A stretch of DNA of 23,988 nucleotides from Spirochaetota bacterium. Lineage in GTDB: Bacteria; Spirochaetota; Spirochaetia; Treponematales; Treponemataceae. The notes beneath the pieces are model-generated. The model made no database searches. It saw only the letters and a list, made by a program, of their open reading frames with translations, and was not told the DNA's origin. The position numbers were made by a program, and so were the translations under genes. Where the stretch lies: assembly GCA_023393015.1 (NCBI GenBank), contig JAEWMY010000013.1:1-23988 (forward strand), in the 5' to 3' direction. Shown piece by piece: positions 1-7,476 of the stretch (position 1 is the first letter of the stretch; every line of letters starts with the position of its first letter).

Positions 1-2
1 CC

Positions 3-113
3 CGGGAAGGGGTGGATTGCAAGGCATTTGCTGGTATGAGGATAGAAACTGTTGAGTCGGTAATCAAGTATTGCTTAACACGAGAGGTATTGAAAAAACA
101 CTATCTCACATAA
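3..113 (+). CDS. Possible 3' end of an upstream gene (36 codons, partial)
   Basis: An open frame enters from the left edge and runs 36 codons to a TAA at 111-113. The fragment reads like real protein, with mixed hydrophobic and charged residues, two cysteines and an end in KKHYLT. I recognise no family. Its codons are A/T-ended, unlike every other gene here, so it is either the end of a transferred or low-G+C gene or chance in an A+T-rich spacer. Only the sequence to the left can decide. Confidence 0.3.
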   Translation, partial: REGVDCKAFAGMRIETVESVIKYCLTREVLKKHYLT

Positions 114-145
114 ATACTGTAACAACAAAATTGAGAGCACTTATC

Positions 146-174
146 TTGACATAACGGCGATCCTGCCCAAAACT
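146..174 (+). promoter_or_regulatory. Promoter abutting the start codon of the first lipoprotein gene
   Basis: TTGACA at 146-151, a 17-base spacer and a weak -10 AAAACT at 169-174. The -10 ends six bases before the ATG at 181, so transcription would begin at or next to the start codon. No Shine-Dalgarno is seen. The -35 is perfect; the -10 matches the consensus at only three positions. Confidence 0.4.
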
Positions 175-180
175 GCCTCT

Positions 181-1623
181 ATGTCACAACAAAGTCGATC
201 TTCGGTACCGCATACGTTCAAGCGCGGTATGATTGCGTTCGTTTCCGCGTCGCTGTGCGTGCTGGCCTTTTTTATGGCTTCCTGCGCGAGCGTTCCGCGC
301 GAGAAACTCTATCCCGGTACGCCGTCACTGCTTCCCGGTATCGTCGCGGAGATGAACTCGCCCGGCTATTGGATTGCCCGTCACCCCGACCCGGACGGCG
401 AGATACTGGGCGACGACGGAATCGCGGCGCTCAACGCGGCCATCCGGGCGAAGAAAAACTCGCGAGATTTGGGTCTGCTCCCCGAACGGACGGGCGCTGA
501 GGTAGGCAAGGAGTTCTCGGATACCCTCGCCTGGATTACCCGCGCGAAGGTGTACGGAAACGACGGCAAACGCGTCAGCGAGGCCTTTCTCGCGCCCGTC
601 GCGCTGAACATGAACGCAACCGCGTTGCCGGAAACGATAGCGTATCGTTACGGATTGCTTGCTCGTCGGTCTGACATCCGCGTCCTTCCCACGATCGAGC
701 CCCTCTACGACGGACCTGGAGATTCTTTTATCGATAATCTGCGGGCGAGCAGCCTCGAGTGGGGCACGCCCGTCGTCGTCCTGCACGCGAGCGCCGACGG
801 GGAATGGCTCTACGCGAGGACCGAGCTCGTCTCGGGGTGGCTTCGAGCGGAGGACGTCGCTTTCGCCGATCCCGACGCCTTCTTCGCGCGGTATCGCCGG
901 AGCGACAAGCTCGTCGTTGTCTCCGCGCGCGCCGACCTTTTCGCCGACGCGGGAAAGACGCGCTTTCTCGGGTACGCGCGCATGGGCGCGAGCTTGATTC
1001 CCGCCGCCTCGGACGAAAATTCCGCGCGCCCAACCGTCCTCCGCGTCGCGCTTCCCTCGCGGGACGAAACCGGAGAGCTGGCCGAAACGACCGCGTGGAT
1101 CGACGCGCGGGACGTATCGAGGGGATTCCTTCCCTATACCCCGCGAACGGTCTATCAACAGGCCTTCAAGCTCCTGCACGCGCCCTACGGATGGGGCGGT
1201 AGTTTCGGCGAGCGGGATTGCTCGCAGTTCCTTTGCGAGATTTTCTCGACCGTCGGGATTATCCTGCCGCGCAACTCCGCGGGGCAGGCGAGGGTCGGCA
1301 GGCCCGTCGAGGGGTTTGTCGCGGACTCGTCCGAACACGCGAAGAAGGACCTCCTCGCGAACGGGGCGGTTCCGGGCGCGACCTTGCTCAGGTTTCCCGG
1401 GCATATCATGCTCTATCTCGGCGTCGTCGACGGCGAACCGTACGCCATTCACGCGACCTGGGGATACCGCGAGCGTCGCGGCCGCTCGGATATCACCCGT
1501 CTTGTAAACCGCGTCGTCGTGTCCACGCTGAGTCTCGGCGAAGGCAGCAAGGCGGGTTCCCACCTAAAGCGCCTGACGAACGCCGCCGTCGTGACGCGTC
1601 CGGCGGAAATTCCGGTCGACTAG
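181..1623 (+). CDS. SH3b-domain NlpC/P60 (C40) cell-wall peptidase, lipoprotein
   Basis: Predicted envelope lipoprotein that cleaves peptidoglycan peptides. The N-terminus has a basic stretch, a hydrophobic segment (about residues 20-34) and a lipobox ending MASC. A helical region follows (about 45-150). Next come two SH3b-like segments (about 160-230, with the R-x-D-I-R-x-L-P-T start and the G-T-P-V-V-V-L-H and GWL pattern, and about 235-315). A C-terminal NlpC/P60 domain (about 320-460) has Cys347 in DCSQF, His408 in GHIMLY and His424 in AIHATW as the likely triad. This order matches the known SH3b1-SH3b2-NlpC/P60 amidase family, whose members cut gamma-D-glutamyl-diamino acid bonds. The length of 480 residues is usual for it. 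The start is the first ATG, at a promoter with no Shine-Dalgarno. Family assignment is firm; substrate is inferred. Confidence 0.88.
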   Translation: MSQQSRSSVPHTFKRGMIAFVSASLCVLAFFMASCASVPREKLYPGTPSLLPGIVAEMNSPGYWIARHPDPDGEILGDDGIAALNAAIRAKKNSRDLGLLPERTGAEVGKEFSDTLAWITRAKVYGNDGKRVSEAFLAPVALNMNATALPETIAYRYGLLARRSDIRVLPTIEPLYDGPGDSFIDNLRASSLEWGTPVVVLHASADGEWLYARTELVSGWLRAEDVAFADPDAFFARYRRSDKLVVVSARADLFADAGKTRFLGYARMGASLIPAASDENSARPTVLRVALPSRDETGELAETTAWIDARDVSRGFLPYTPRTVYQQAFKLLHAPYGWGGSFGERDCSQFLCEIFSTVGIILPRNSAGQARVGRPVEGFVADSSEHAKKDLLANGAVPGATLLRFPGHIMLYLGVVDGEPYAIHATWGYRERRGRSDITRLVNRVVVSTLSLGEGSKAGSHLKRLTNAAVVTRPAEIPVD

Positions 1624-1750
1624 CGCATGATTGGCGAACGATTTCAGTACGATTGATTTTTCGTCGAACTGTACTTTCGTACGATGGCCGCGCGGGGTTT
1701 CCGGCATACCCTTGCGTTGACGGGATACTCCGTCGACGAAAGGGGGAATC

Positions 1751-2503
1751 ATGAAGGAAAAAACGTTTTGCGTCAGACGCTCGTTCGTGGGTCTGTGCGG
1801 GATACTCGCGCTTGCCGCGGTGTCGTGCGCCGGCACTCCGAAACCGTGGCCGAGGGAACGTCTCGAGGGGAAAAAATTCGAGTTCAAGGCGTTCGACGTC
1901 GAGGTAAACCGAAAACTCAATATCGTAACCTTCGACTGTCTCGACACGAGGTATCATCTCGATATCCTGCCGATCGAGGAGATCGCGGCCTGGGCCGAGC
2001 GCGAATACGGGATCGTCGTCGACACGTCCGAGTTCCGTCGGTTGCGCGACGAGGGGAAGATCAAGGCGACCGTCAGAAAGACGGATAAGGACGAGGACGA
2101 GATCGTCTTGACTTCGGCGGAATTGGGAGTCGATTACGCCAGTCTCGGGGGAATGGCGAGTATGGGACTCGTCGGACTCTTGAGCGGGACGTCCTTCGTG
2201 GCCCTGAACTGGTGCGAATACCGTGAGCCCGTCGGCATAATGAGCTTCCGCGACAAGGTCGAGCGCGGCAAGACCGACCAGTTGCAGATCATGATGGTTC
2301 TCGCTCCGCTCGGTCCGCACATACAGGTGATGCTCCGCGCGTGCGAGGGCGAACCCGACGAAAAGGGATATCGCGACCTCGTCGTCGTGGCGTCGCGCAA
2401 GATCCCGGTCAAGTTCAAAAAAGGCGTGCCTGACCCGCAGGTAGTCGAGGAGCGCGTACGCGCGCTTCCCGAACTTCTCGCGGCGGGCGAGGGCAAGAAG
2501 TAA
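1751..2503 (+). CDS. Hypothetical lipoprotein
   Basis: I do not recognise the family. The first 25 residues form a lipoprotein signal (basic start, hydrophobic GILALAAV, lipobox AVSC with Cys26), so the mature 225-residue protein is probably membrane-anchored in the envelope. The rest is mixed alpha/beta and rich in charged residues, with one glycine-rich hydrophobic stretch near residues 133-150 (LGGMASMGLVGLLSG) that could be a membrane-contact loop or a weak membrane segment. An AAAGGGGGA ribosome site lies just before the ATG, supporting this start. It is downstream of the NlpC/P60 lipoprotein on the same strand after a 127-base gap, so the two may or may not share a transcript. No catalytic motif is visible. 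Confidence 0.75.
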   Translation: MKEKTFCVRRSFVGLCGILALAAVSCAGTPKPWPRERLEGKKFEFKAFDVEVNRKLNIVTFDCLDTRYHLDILPIEEIAAWAEREYGIVVDTSEFRRLRDEGKIKATVRKTDKDEDEIVLTSAELGVDYASLGGMASMGLVGLLSGTSFVALNWCEYREPVGIMSFRDKVERGKTDQLQIMMVLAPLGPHIQVMLRACEGEPDEKGYRDLVVVASRKIPVKFKKGVPDPQVVEERVRALPELLAAGEGKK

Positions 2504-2532
2504 CGCGCGAAGGAACGAAGTAACGAGCGAGG
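2497..2532 (+). repeat. Imperfect 20-base-period direct repeat
   Basis: The 16-base units at 2497-2512 and 2517-2532 (GAAGTAACG-x-GCGA-x-G) match at 14 of 16 positions. The first copy contains the stop codon of the preceding gene. This is probably a small local duplication. Confidence 0.5.
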
Positions 2533-2535
2533 CGC

Positions 2536-2564
2536 TTCACATTTCGCGCGCCATGCGCGATACT
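2536..2564 (+). promoter_or_regulatory. Promoter abutting the start of the Mpv17-like gene
   Basis: TTCACA at 2536-2541, a 17-base spacer and GATACT at 2559-2564, ending six bases before the ATG at 2571. No Shine-Dalgarno precedes that ATG. This predicts a leaderless transcript and favours the start at 2571 over an in-frame ATG at 2553, which would lie inside the promoter. Confidence 0.5.
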
Positions 2565-2570
2565 CGAATC

Positions 2571-3341
2571 ATGAACGACACCGTGAAAAACCCTTCCGAT
2601 TCGACTGTCGCGCCCGCTTCTCCGCTGGTTTCGGCGGCGCGGCTCGGTCTCGCCTCAGCGCGGGAAAACGCCTTGCCCGGCCTCGTACTGTGGATATTCG
2701 CCGTAGCCGTGGTAGCCGGCTACTATCTGTGGGAACCCGTGACGACCGCCCTCGGCGCCCTCGGAGAGCTCAAGGCGAACGGCGGTTACCTCTATTCCGC
2801 CGTGTCGACGGCCGTTTTCGGCGGACTCGTGCCGTTTATGTGGCGGTTCGCCTCGTACCGACGCTCTGTCGCCCGTGGAGAAGCGAGACGTTCGCCCTGG
2901 AAGGTGCCCGCGTGGCGGGCGTGTCTTTTCCTGACGCTCTTCTGGTGCTGGAAGGGAATCGAGATCGATTTTCTCTACCGTATGCAGGCGGTCGCTTTCG
3001 GCGCCGACGCGCGGGCTTCGACGATTATCCCGAAGGTTCTCGTCGATCAGTTCGTCTATAATCCCCTGTGGGCAGGCTGGACGCAGGTGCTCGCGTATTG
3101 GTGGCTCGAGCGCGCCTTCAAGCCGGCGGCGCTCGTCGACCGCGAGCTGTGGTCCACGATGGGCTCGCGCGTCGTGACGATACTGATTTCGACCTGGGGC
3201 GTGTGGATACCGATCGTGAGCGTGATATACGCGATGCCCTCGAACCTGCAGGTTCCGCTTTTCAATATAGCGCTCTGTTTTTGGGGCTTGATGCTGGCGA
3301 GCCTGACGAAGGAAAAGGATACCGGCGCTTCGGCCGCGTAA
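2571..3341 (+). CDS. Multi-pass membrane protein with Mpv17/PMP22-like signature
   Basis: A 256-residue membrane protein with about six hydrophobic segments (near residues 36-56, 72-92, 115-130, 155-178, 198-222 and 226-246). The C-terminal half carries the pattern of the Mpv17/PMP22 family of mitochondrial and peroxisomal membrane proteins. This includes D159-Q160 followed by P165 (LVDQFVYNPLW), W209 and W212 with P214, P223 and then W238 exactly 15 residues later, and a final L-x-S. In human MPV17, as I recall it, the last P and W are also 15 apart. The family is mainly eukaryotic and its function is debated (channel or metabolite transport). The start at 2571 is chosen because a promoter ends six bases upstream. 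Membrane topology is certain; family membership is a motif-based inference. Confidence 0.6.
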   Translation: MNDTVKNPSDSTVAPASPLVSAARLGLASARENALPGLVLWIFAVAVVAGYYLWEPVTTALGALGELKANGGYLYSAVSTAVFGGLVPFMWRFASYRRSVARGEARRSPWKVPAWRACLFLTLFWCWKGIEIDFLYRMQAVAFGADARASTIIPKVLVDQFVYNPLWAGWTQVLAYWWLERAFKPAALVDRELWSTMGSRVVTILISTWGVWIPIVSVIYAMPSNLQVPLFNIALCFWGLMLASLTKEKDTGASAA

Positions 3342-3381
3342 ACGGAGGTGGCCGGTCAAGCGGCCATTGCAACGGGATCGC

Positions 3382-3753
3382 CTACTCCGACTGGACGGTC
3401 CGCTGGTGAAACGAGATCTTCCAGTCCTCGCCGCTCTTTTTCCAGAGCGATGCGCAGGTGATCTTGGTGCGGGTGTTCTTGACGACCCGTCCCGCCACGT
3501 AGGTCAGGAGCTTGCAGCCCTCGCCCATGTCCGCAAGCCGCGCCGTGTCGGGGTCTATGTAGAGGGCCCCGTCCATTCGGGGAAACGCCGTTCCGGCGAC
3601 GTACAGGTTCGTCTTTCCGCTTTCCGTTATCTCGAGGCTGCCTTCCGCCAGGATGCCGCTCACGTTGTCCGCGTCCGACCTGAAGTCGTCGTCGAGCAAT
3701 TTCTCTTCCTTCCTGAGGAAATCCCGCTTTATCCGATCCGTTTCGCTGAGCAT
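3382..3753 (-). CDS. DUF4440-like (NTF2-fold) protein
   Basis: A 123-residue cytoplasmic protein. It shows the DUF4440/SnoaL-like pattern of the NTF2 fold: an N-terminal helix with LLDDDFRSDADNV, a central sheet, and a closing strand LWKKSGEDWKISFHQRTV, whose W-x-x-x-F-H-Q-x-T ending is typical of the family. Members form small cone-shaped dimers and include enzymes and ligand-binding proteins, so no reaction can be named. The start is supported by AGGAGG at 3760-3765, six bases before the ATG. It lies 46 bases downstream of the alkyltransferase gene on the same strand and has its own possible -10 box, so it may be read both from the MATE operon and by itself. It is convergent with the Mpv17-like gene, 40 bases apart. 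Confidence 0.75.
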   Translation of the reverse strand: MLSETDRIKRDFLRKEEKLLDDDFRSDADNVSGILAEGSLEITESGKTNLYVAGTAFPRMDGALYIDPDTARLADMGEGCKLLTYVAGRVVKNTRTKITCASLWKKSGEDWKISFHQRTVQSE

Positions 3754-3759
3754 CAGTTT

Positions 3760-3779
3760 CCTCCTGTCCGCTCATTGTA
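3760..3779 (-). promoter_or_regulatory. -10 box and Shine-Dalgarno of the DUF4440-like gene
   Basis: On the minus strand TACAAT (3774-3779) is followed by AGGAGG (3760-3765), six bases before the ATG at 3753. No good -35 is visible at 17 bases, so the promoter itself is uncertain; the ribosome site is clear. Confidence 0.4.
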
Positions 3780-3799
3780 ACGGAACGTGGCTGATTGTG

Positions 3800-4375
3800 C
3801 TATAACCGGATGGGGCGCACGGCGCCGCTCGTCGCGGGTCCGGTCGATTCGAGCTCGAGAAGCGCCCGTTTCCTTCCGATCCCCCAGCGAAATCCCCCGA
3901 GATTCCCGTCGGACCGAACCGCGCGGTGGCAGGGCGTGAGGATCGCGATCACGTTGGCCGCGCATGCGTTCGCCACGGCGCGCGCGGCGGCTGGCCTTCC
4001 GACTGCCCGCGCGATCTCGGAATAGCTCGCCGTCTTTCCCGCGGGAACGGCGCGGAGCGCGCGCCACACGAGAATCTGCAGGTCCGTGCCACGCTCGTCG
4101 AGGGGTATCGGGCGCGCGTCGAACGGGTTCGCCATGCGGGCGAACGCGGCGCCGATCGTCGGGTCTTCGCCCGGCCGTACCTCGCTCGCGTCGGAACGCG
4201 CGAACCGTTCGGCCGACCACGCGCGGAACCGCTCTCTCAGGGATCGTTCGTCGGCGTCGATGTCGACCCGGGCGACTCCGCGCCCGCTCGCCGCCACGAG
4301 GACGAAATCGTCACCGATGCCGGTAAACGAGAAGCGCGCCAGCGCGAAGCGGAGATCCGCATGAGGCCGCGTCAT
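3800..4375 (-). CDS. ogt: Methylated-DNA--protein-cysteine S-methyltransferase (O6-alkylguanine repair)
   Basis: A 191-residue suicide enzyme that moves the alkyl group of O6-methylguanine to its own cysteine. A variable N-terminal domain (1-95) is followed by the conserved DNA-binding and active-site domain (about 98-178). This shows the helix-turn-helix start (YSEIARAVGRP), the Arg finger and Asn region (AVANACAANV), the active site PCHR with Cys149, and the closing GFRWGIGRKRALLELE. The active-site region closely resembles the C-terminal half of Ada. The frame stays open far upstream inside the MATE gene. The start at 4375 is chosen because its ATG overlaps the MATE stop as ATGA, a translational-coupling arrangement, and because the domain fits the family length. 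A second, PWHR-type homologue lies at 21356-21781. Confidence 0.93.
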   Translation of the reverse strand: MTRPHADLRFALARFSFTGIGDDFVLVAASGRGVARVDIDADERSLRERFRAWSAERFARSDASEVRPGEDPTIGAAFARMANPFDARPIPLDERGTDLQILVWRALRAVPAGKTASYSEIARAVGRPAAARAVANACAANVIAILTPCHRAVRSDGNLGGFRWGIGRKRALLELESTGPATSGAVRPIRL

Positions 4376-5718
4376 GCGGGCCCGTCTATGACGCGCTTGC
4401 CGATCCAGCGACCCGACTTCCATCTCCACGCGTTGATGGCGGCGCGGATCGTCTCGTCGGCGAGGAGGCAGAGCCACAGCTCGAAAATCCCCCCGCCGAG
4501 GGCGATGCACGCGACGAGGACGGGAACGAGTCCCCACATGAAGACGAGTCCCATCACGACCGAGAACTTGCCGTCGCCGACCGTCTTGAGCGCGACGCCG
4601 CCGAGTATGTTGATCGATCTGATCGGCTCCATCGCGAGCGCGATAAAAAGAAGCGGGACGGCGAGCGCGAGGATTTCCCGATCCCGCGTGAACAGCGAGA
4701 GAAAAAATCCGGAGAACACCGTGAGGGCGAGGTATACGACGAAGGCGAACGAGGTGACTATCGCGGCGATTTTCCAGTACGTCTTCCTCACGTCGTCCAG
4801 GCGGTTCGCCCCGAGGTAATGGCTCATGACGATCTGGCCGCCCATCGTGAGCGCCCAGGACGCGGCCATGTCGAGAAAGTTGAAACGGTTGACGTAGGTG
4901 TTCGCGCCCATCGCGGCGGAGCCGAGCTTGATGATGATCGCCGAGACGACGATGCTCTGTATCGTGTAGCTGAACGGCTCGAGCGCGGCGGGGACGCCGA
5001 TCCTCAGGATCGGTCCGACGACCGCGCGGGCTCGCTTCGCGATATCGCGGACGGCGAAGGAAATCCCGAGGCCGTAGTGAACCATGACGAAGAGGATGAG
5101 GAAGCCGACGAAGTAGGAGATGACCGTGGCGAGGGCGATTCCCCGGACTCCAAGCTCGGGGAATATCCAGAAGCCGGTCATGAGCGCCCAGTTGAGCGGT
5201 ATGTTGATCACGTTCGTGACCACCGACGAGACCATCGTCCATCGCGTGAGCGTCTTCGACGCGAGAATGGAGGCGTAGGAGGTGCGCAGGCCGACCATGA
5301 GGAAATTGAGCGCGATGACGGACAGGTAGTCCGAGGCGTACGAGTTTTGCGCGGCGTTCATGCCGAGCCAAAGCCCGATCCGGCCCGACAGTGCGAAGAG
5401 GCCGAGCGCGAACAGGGCGCCCATCCCGACGCTTATCGCTATGTTCGCGACCCAGGTGGGTATGACGTTGTCGTCACGCTTAGCGCCCATGTACTGGGCC
5501 GAAACGCTCGTTCCCGCCGAGGTGAACTGGGGCATGATGAAATAGCCGAGCATCAAAACGGGACCGAGCATCCCGACCGAGGACGCGGCCCCGTCGGAGA
5601 TCATGCTGAGAAAGAGGGTGTCGGTAAACGCGGTTATCCCCCCGGTAAGTTCCTCGACGAACATGGGCCAGGAAAGGGCGATGAGTCCGAGGCGCGGGGC
5701 GTTGGTGTCACGGTTCAT
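4372..5718 (-). CDS. MATE family multidrug/toxin efflux transporter
   Basis: A 448-residue inner-membrane antiporter with about twelve hydrophobic segments in two homologous halves, the usual size for the family. The start of the first half (LSWPMFVEELTGGITAFTDTLFLS) and the segment YFIMPQFTSAGTSVSAQYMGA are characteristic MATE sequence. MATE proteins export cationic drugs or metabolites in exchange for Na+ or H+. The substrate cannot be told here, and the sequence looks nearer the NorM/DinF-like bacterial groups than eukaryotic ones. The stop codon overlaps the ATG of the downstream alkyltransferase by four bases, so the two are almost surely co-translated, which suggests a joint response to toxic or alkylating compounds. 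A TATACT box ends seven bases before the ATG and no Shine-Dalgarno is visible. Confidence 0.93.
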   Translation of the reverse strand: MNRDTNAPRLGLIALSWPMFVEELTGGITAFTDTLFLSMISDGAASSVGMLGPVLMLGYFIMPQFTSAGTSVSAQYMGAKRDDNVIPTWVANIAISVGMGALFALGLFALSGRIGLWLGMNAAQNSYASDYLSVIALNFLMVGLRTSYASILASKTLTRWTMVSSVVTNVINIPLNWALMTGFWIFPELGVRGIALATVISYFVGFLILFVMVHYGLGISFAVRDIAKRARAVVGPILRIGVPAALEPFSYTIQSIVVSAIIIKLGSAAMGANTYVNRFNFLDMAASWALTMGGQIVMSHYLGANRLDDVRKTYWKIAAIVTSFAFVVYLALTVFSGFFLSLFTRDREILALAVPLLFIALAMEPIRSINILGGVALKTVGDGKFSVVMGLVFMWGLVPVLVACIALGGGIFELWLCLLADETIRAAINAWRWKSGRWIGKRVIDGPA

Positions 5719-5725
5719 GGCGGGA

Positions 5726-5731
5726 AGTATA
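5726..5731 (-). promoter_or_regulatory. -10 box close to the MATE start codon
   Basis: TATACT on the minus strand, ending seven bases before the ATG at 5718. No convincing -35 at 17 bases; TAGACA lies at 19 bases. No ribosome site lies between box and start. Confidence 0.4.
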
Positions 5732-5777
5732 GCGCGGGAGGGGCCGCCTCTGTCTACCGTGATGTGCGCGTATTTAT

Positions 5778-5806
5778 TTGAAATATCGGTTTGCTCGGTC
5801 TAGACT
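5778..5806 (+). promoter_or_regulatory. Sigma-70-type promoter of the LuxR-type regulator
   Basis: TTGAAA at 5778-5783, a 17-base spacer and TAGACT at 5801-5806. The run GGAGACGGAGG (5811-5821) then supplies a ribosome site before the ATG at 5826, giving a very short leader. The -35 coincides with an in-frame TTG that is therefore not the start. Confidence 0.6.
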
Positions 5807-5825
5807 TACCGGAGACGGAGGCGCG

Positions 5826-6587
5826 ATGTCCTTTATACCGTGGGATCAGATAAACGCCGTACTGCTCGAGGGCGGCTCCGCGGAGACGCGCGTGGAACTG
5901 TATGACCGCCTGCTCGCCGGTATCGGCGGGATTATCCCGTGGGACGTCGGCGCGGGCGTCTTTGACCGGGAGATCAAGTGCGTGTCCTGTCTCGGCTGGG
6001 ATCGACGGACATTCGAGCATTACAACGGCCACTACTACGCGAAGGTTCCGTTCATCCTCTACAACGAGGCGGGAGTGGCCTATCGGGGCAAGGACGTGGT
6101 TCAATGGAGCCGGGTATCCGACTGTGAGTTCACGCGGGACTTCGCCCGGCCGCTCGGTTTGCATTCCGGTCTCAGTCCCTTTCGCCCCGCCTGGGCGTTC
6201 AACATCTCCATCCAGCGGTCGAAAGACTTTCCTTCCTTTACGTCGAGGGATTGCGAGATTCTCGATGTCTTCAACGCCCATATGCACAACTATCTCCGCT
6301 TTCTTAACCGTATCGAAAACCTTACGGGAGGGACTCCCGACGGGGCGTCGACCGTCGCTCCTTCCTCGGCGGCCCGCGAGGCCTTTCGGCGCTCCTTCGC
6401 GCTCAGCGAACGCGAGATGGAGGTGCTCGAGGGATTGTGCGAGGGGCTCTCGAACCGGTCCCTGGCAGCGAATCTCTGTATCAGCGAGCGGACGGTCAAG
6501 GCGCACCTTTCGTCCATTTTCGGGAAAACCGGCGCGATGACGAGGACGGGTGTCGTGGCCCTTTCCTGCCGCGTGTTCAGGGGGTAG
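5826..6587 (+). CDS. LuxR-family transcriptional regulator
   Basis: A 253-residue cytoplasmic DNA-binding protein. The C-terminal 60 residues (about 191-250) form a LuxR/FixJ-type helix-turn-helix. They start at LSEREMEVLEGLCEGLSNR and continue with the recognition region ISERTVKAHLSSIFGKTGA. The first 165 residues are a mixed alpha/beta sensor-like region with many aromatic residues. I cannot assign it to GAF, PAS or autoinducer-binding with confidence, and there is no receiver domain. The ATG at 5826 is chosen because GGAGG lies directly upstream; the longer reading would start inside the promoter. It is divergent from the MATE gene with about 107 bases between starts, so it is a candidate regulator of that operon, but no binding site was identified. 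Confidence 0.88.
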   Translation: MSFIPWDQINAVLLEGGSAETRVELYDRLLAGIGGIIPWDVGAGVFDREIKCVSCLGWDRRTFEHYNGHYYAKVPFILYNEAGVAYRGKDVVQWSRVSDCEFTRDFARPLGLHSGLSPFRPAWAFNISIQRSKDFPSFTSRDCEILDVFNAHMHNYLRFLNRIENLTGGTPDGASTVAPSSAAREAFRRSFALSEREMEVLEGLCEGLSNRSLAANLCISERTVKAHLSSIFGKTGAMTRTGVVALSCRVFRG

Positions 6588-6641
6588 AGTCCCCGGGACC
6601 TGTCCGCGGTACGGGACCCCGCGAAACGAATCGCGCCCCCG

Positions 6642-6650
6642 TGCTATACT
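6642..6650 (+). promoter_or_regulatory. Extended -10 promoter next to the metallopeptidase start
   Basis: TGC-TATACT, an extended -10 element, ends six bases before the ATG at 6657. No -35 match at 17 bases. This places the transcription start on the start codon. Confidence 0.5.
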
Positions 6651-6656
6651 GCCGCC

Positions 6657-7439
6657 ATGGCATTCGAAAGACGGGACGGCAAGACCGGAACGAGCGCCCG
6701 GAGCGTTCAGGGAGCCCTCAGCGTACGGGGCGTCGACATCGAACTCGCGCGTAAGGATATCAGGACCGTCAGGATAACGGTTCTTCCGCCGGACGGCCGC
6801 GTGCGCGTCTCGGTGCCCTTCCGCGCGGACGAGAGGACGATCCGCGACCTCGTCGTCGAACGGATCGACTGGATCAGGAAAAAACGCGAGGAGGTCCGCG
6901 CCCGGAGCCCGCGCGCCGACCTTTCCTACGTCACGGGCGAGGAACTGCCGTTGTGGGGCGTGAGGTACGCGCTCGTTGTCGAGGAAACGCGTGGCCGGGG
7001 AGGCGTGAGCGTCGCGGACGGCACGCTCGCGCTGAGGACGAAGCCCGCGTCGACCCGCGAGGCGCGGGAGAAGGCCGTGTACGCCTGGTATCGCGCTCTC
7101 CTTCTCGAAGCGGTCCCGCAGCTCGTCGACACGTGGTCGCCGCGCGTCGGAAAGCGTCCTTCGTCGATTACCTTCAGGCGGATGAAAACGAAGTGGGGTT
7201 CCTGCGAGGTCCGCTCGGGCCGCGTCTGCCTCAACGTCGAGCTCGCGAAGTATCCCCCGGAGTGCCTCGAGTACGTCCTGGTCCATGAGATGACGCATTT
7301 GCTCGAAGCGAGTCACGACGCGCGGTTCAAGAAGCTGCTCGCGGATTTCCTTCCCCGATGGAAGGAAACGCGCGACCTCCTCAACGGGAAATCGCGCGCT
7401 CCTCGCGCCCCGCGCGCTCCGCGGGAAAACCGGGTCTAG
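6657..7439 (+). CDS. YgjP-like (DUF45) zinc metallopeptidase
   Basis: A 260-residue protein of the YgjP/DUF45 group (WLM/SprT-like zinc-metallopeptidase fold). Diagnostic features are R-x-M-K-T-K-W-G-S-C at about 174-183, the zinc motif H210-E211-x-x-H214 (LVHEMTHLLEASH) with a further His220, and the spacing to the end of the domain near residue 243. Members are presumed soluble cytoplasmic enzymes; the true substrate is unsettled and some are called UTP pyrophosphatases in databases. The tail is an Ala-Pro-Arg repeat (248-256), probably disordered. The start follows an extended -10 box by six bases and has no Shine-Dalgarno. It lies 69 bases after the LuxR-type gene but has its own promoter. 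Confidence 0.87.
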   Translation: MAFERRDGKTGTSARSVQGALSVRGVDIELARKDIRTVRITVLPPDGRVRVSVPFRADERTIRDLVVERIDWIRKKREEVRARSPRADLSYVTGEELPLWGVRYALVVEETRGRGGVSVADGTLALRTKPASTREAREKAVYAWYRALLLEAVPQLVDTWSPRVGKRPSSITFRRMKTKWGSCEVRSGRVCLNVELAKYPPECLEYVLVHEMTHLLEASHDARFKKLLADFLPRWKETRDLLNGKSRAPRAPRAPRENRV

Positions 7440-7476
7440 CCGGCGGGTCCGTCAGTTGCCGTCGCGTTGTTCGGTC

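Noticed and set aside
325..1563. 412-codon open frame on the minus strand opposite the first lipoprotein
   Set aside because: It is antisense to a gene with clear signal peptide and catalytic motifs; the product is Arg/Asp-rich with no recognisable domain, as expected for G+C-rich shadows.
4376..5371. N-terminal extension of the alkyltransferase frame by about 330 codons
   Set aside because: It lies entirely within the MATE coding region in another frame, is Arg/His-rich without domains, and the true start is the ATGA overlap at 4375.
5754..7316. 520-codon minus-strand open frame opposite the LuxR-type and YgjP-like genes
   Set aside because: It spans two genes with clear motifs and an intergenic promoter; composition is that of an antisense shadow.
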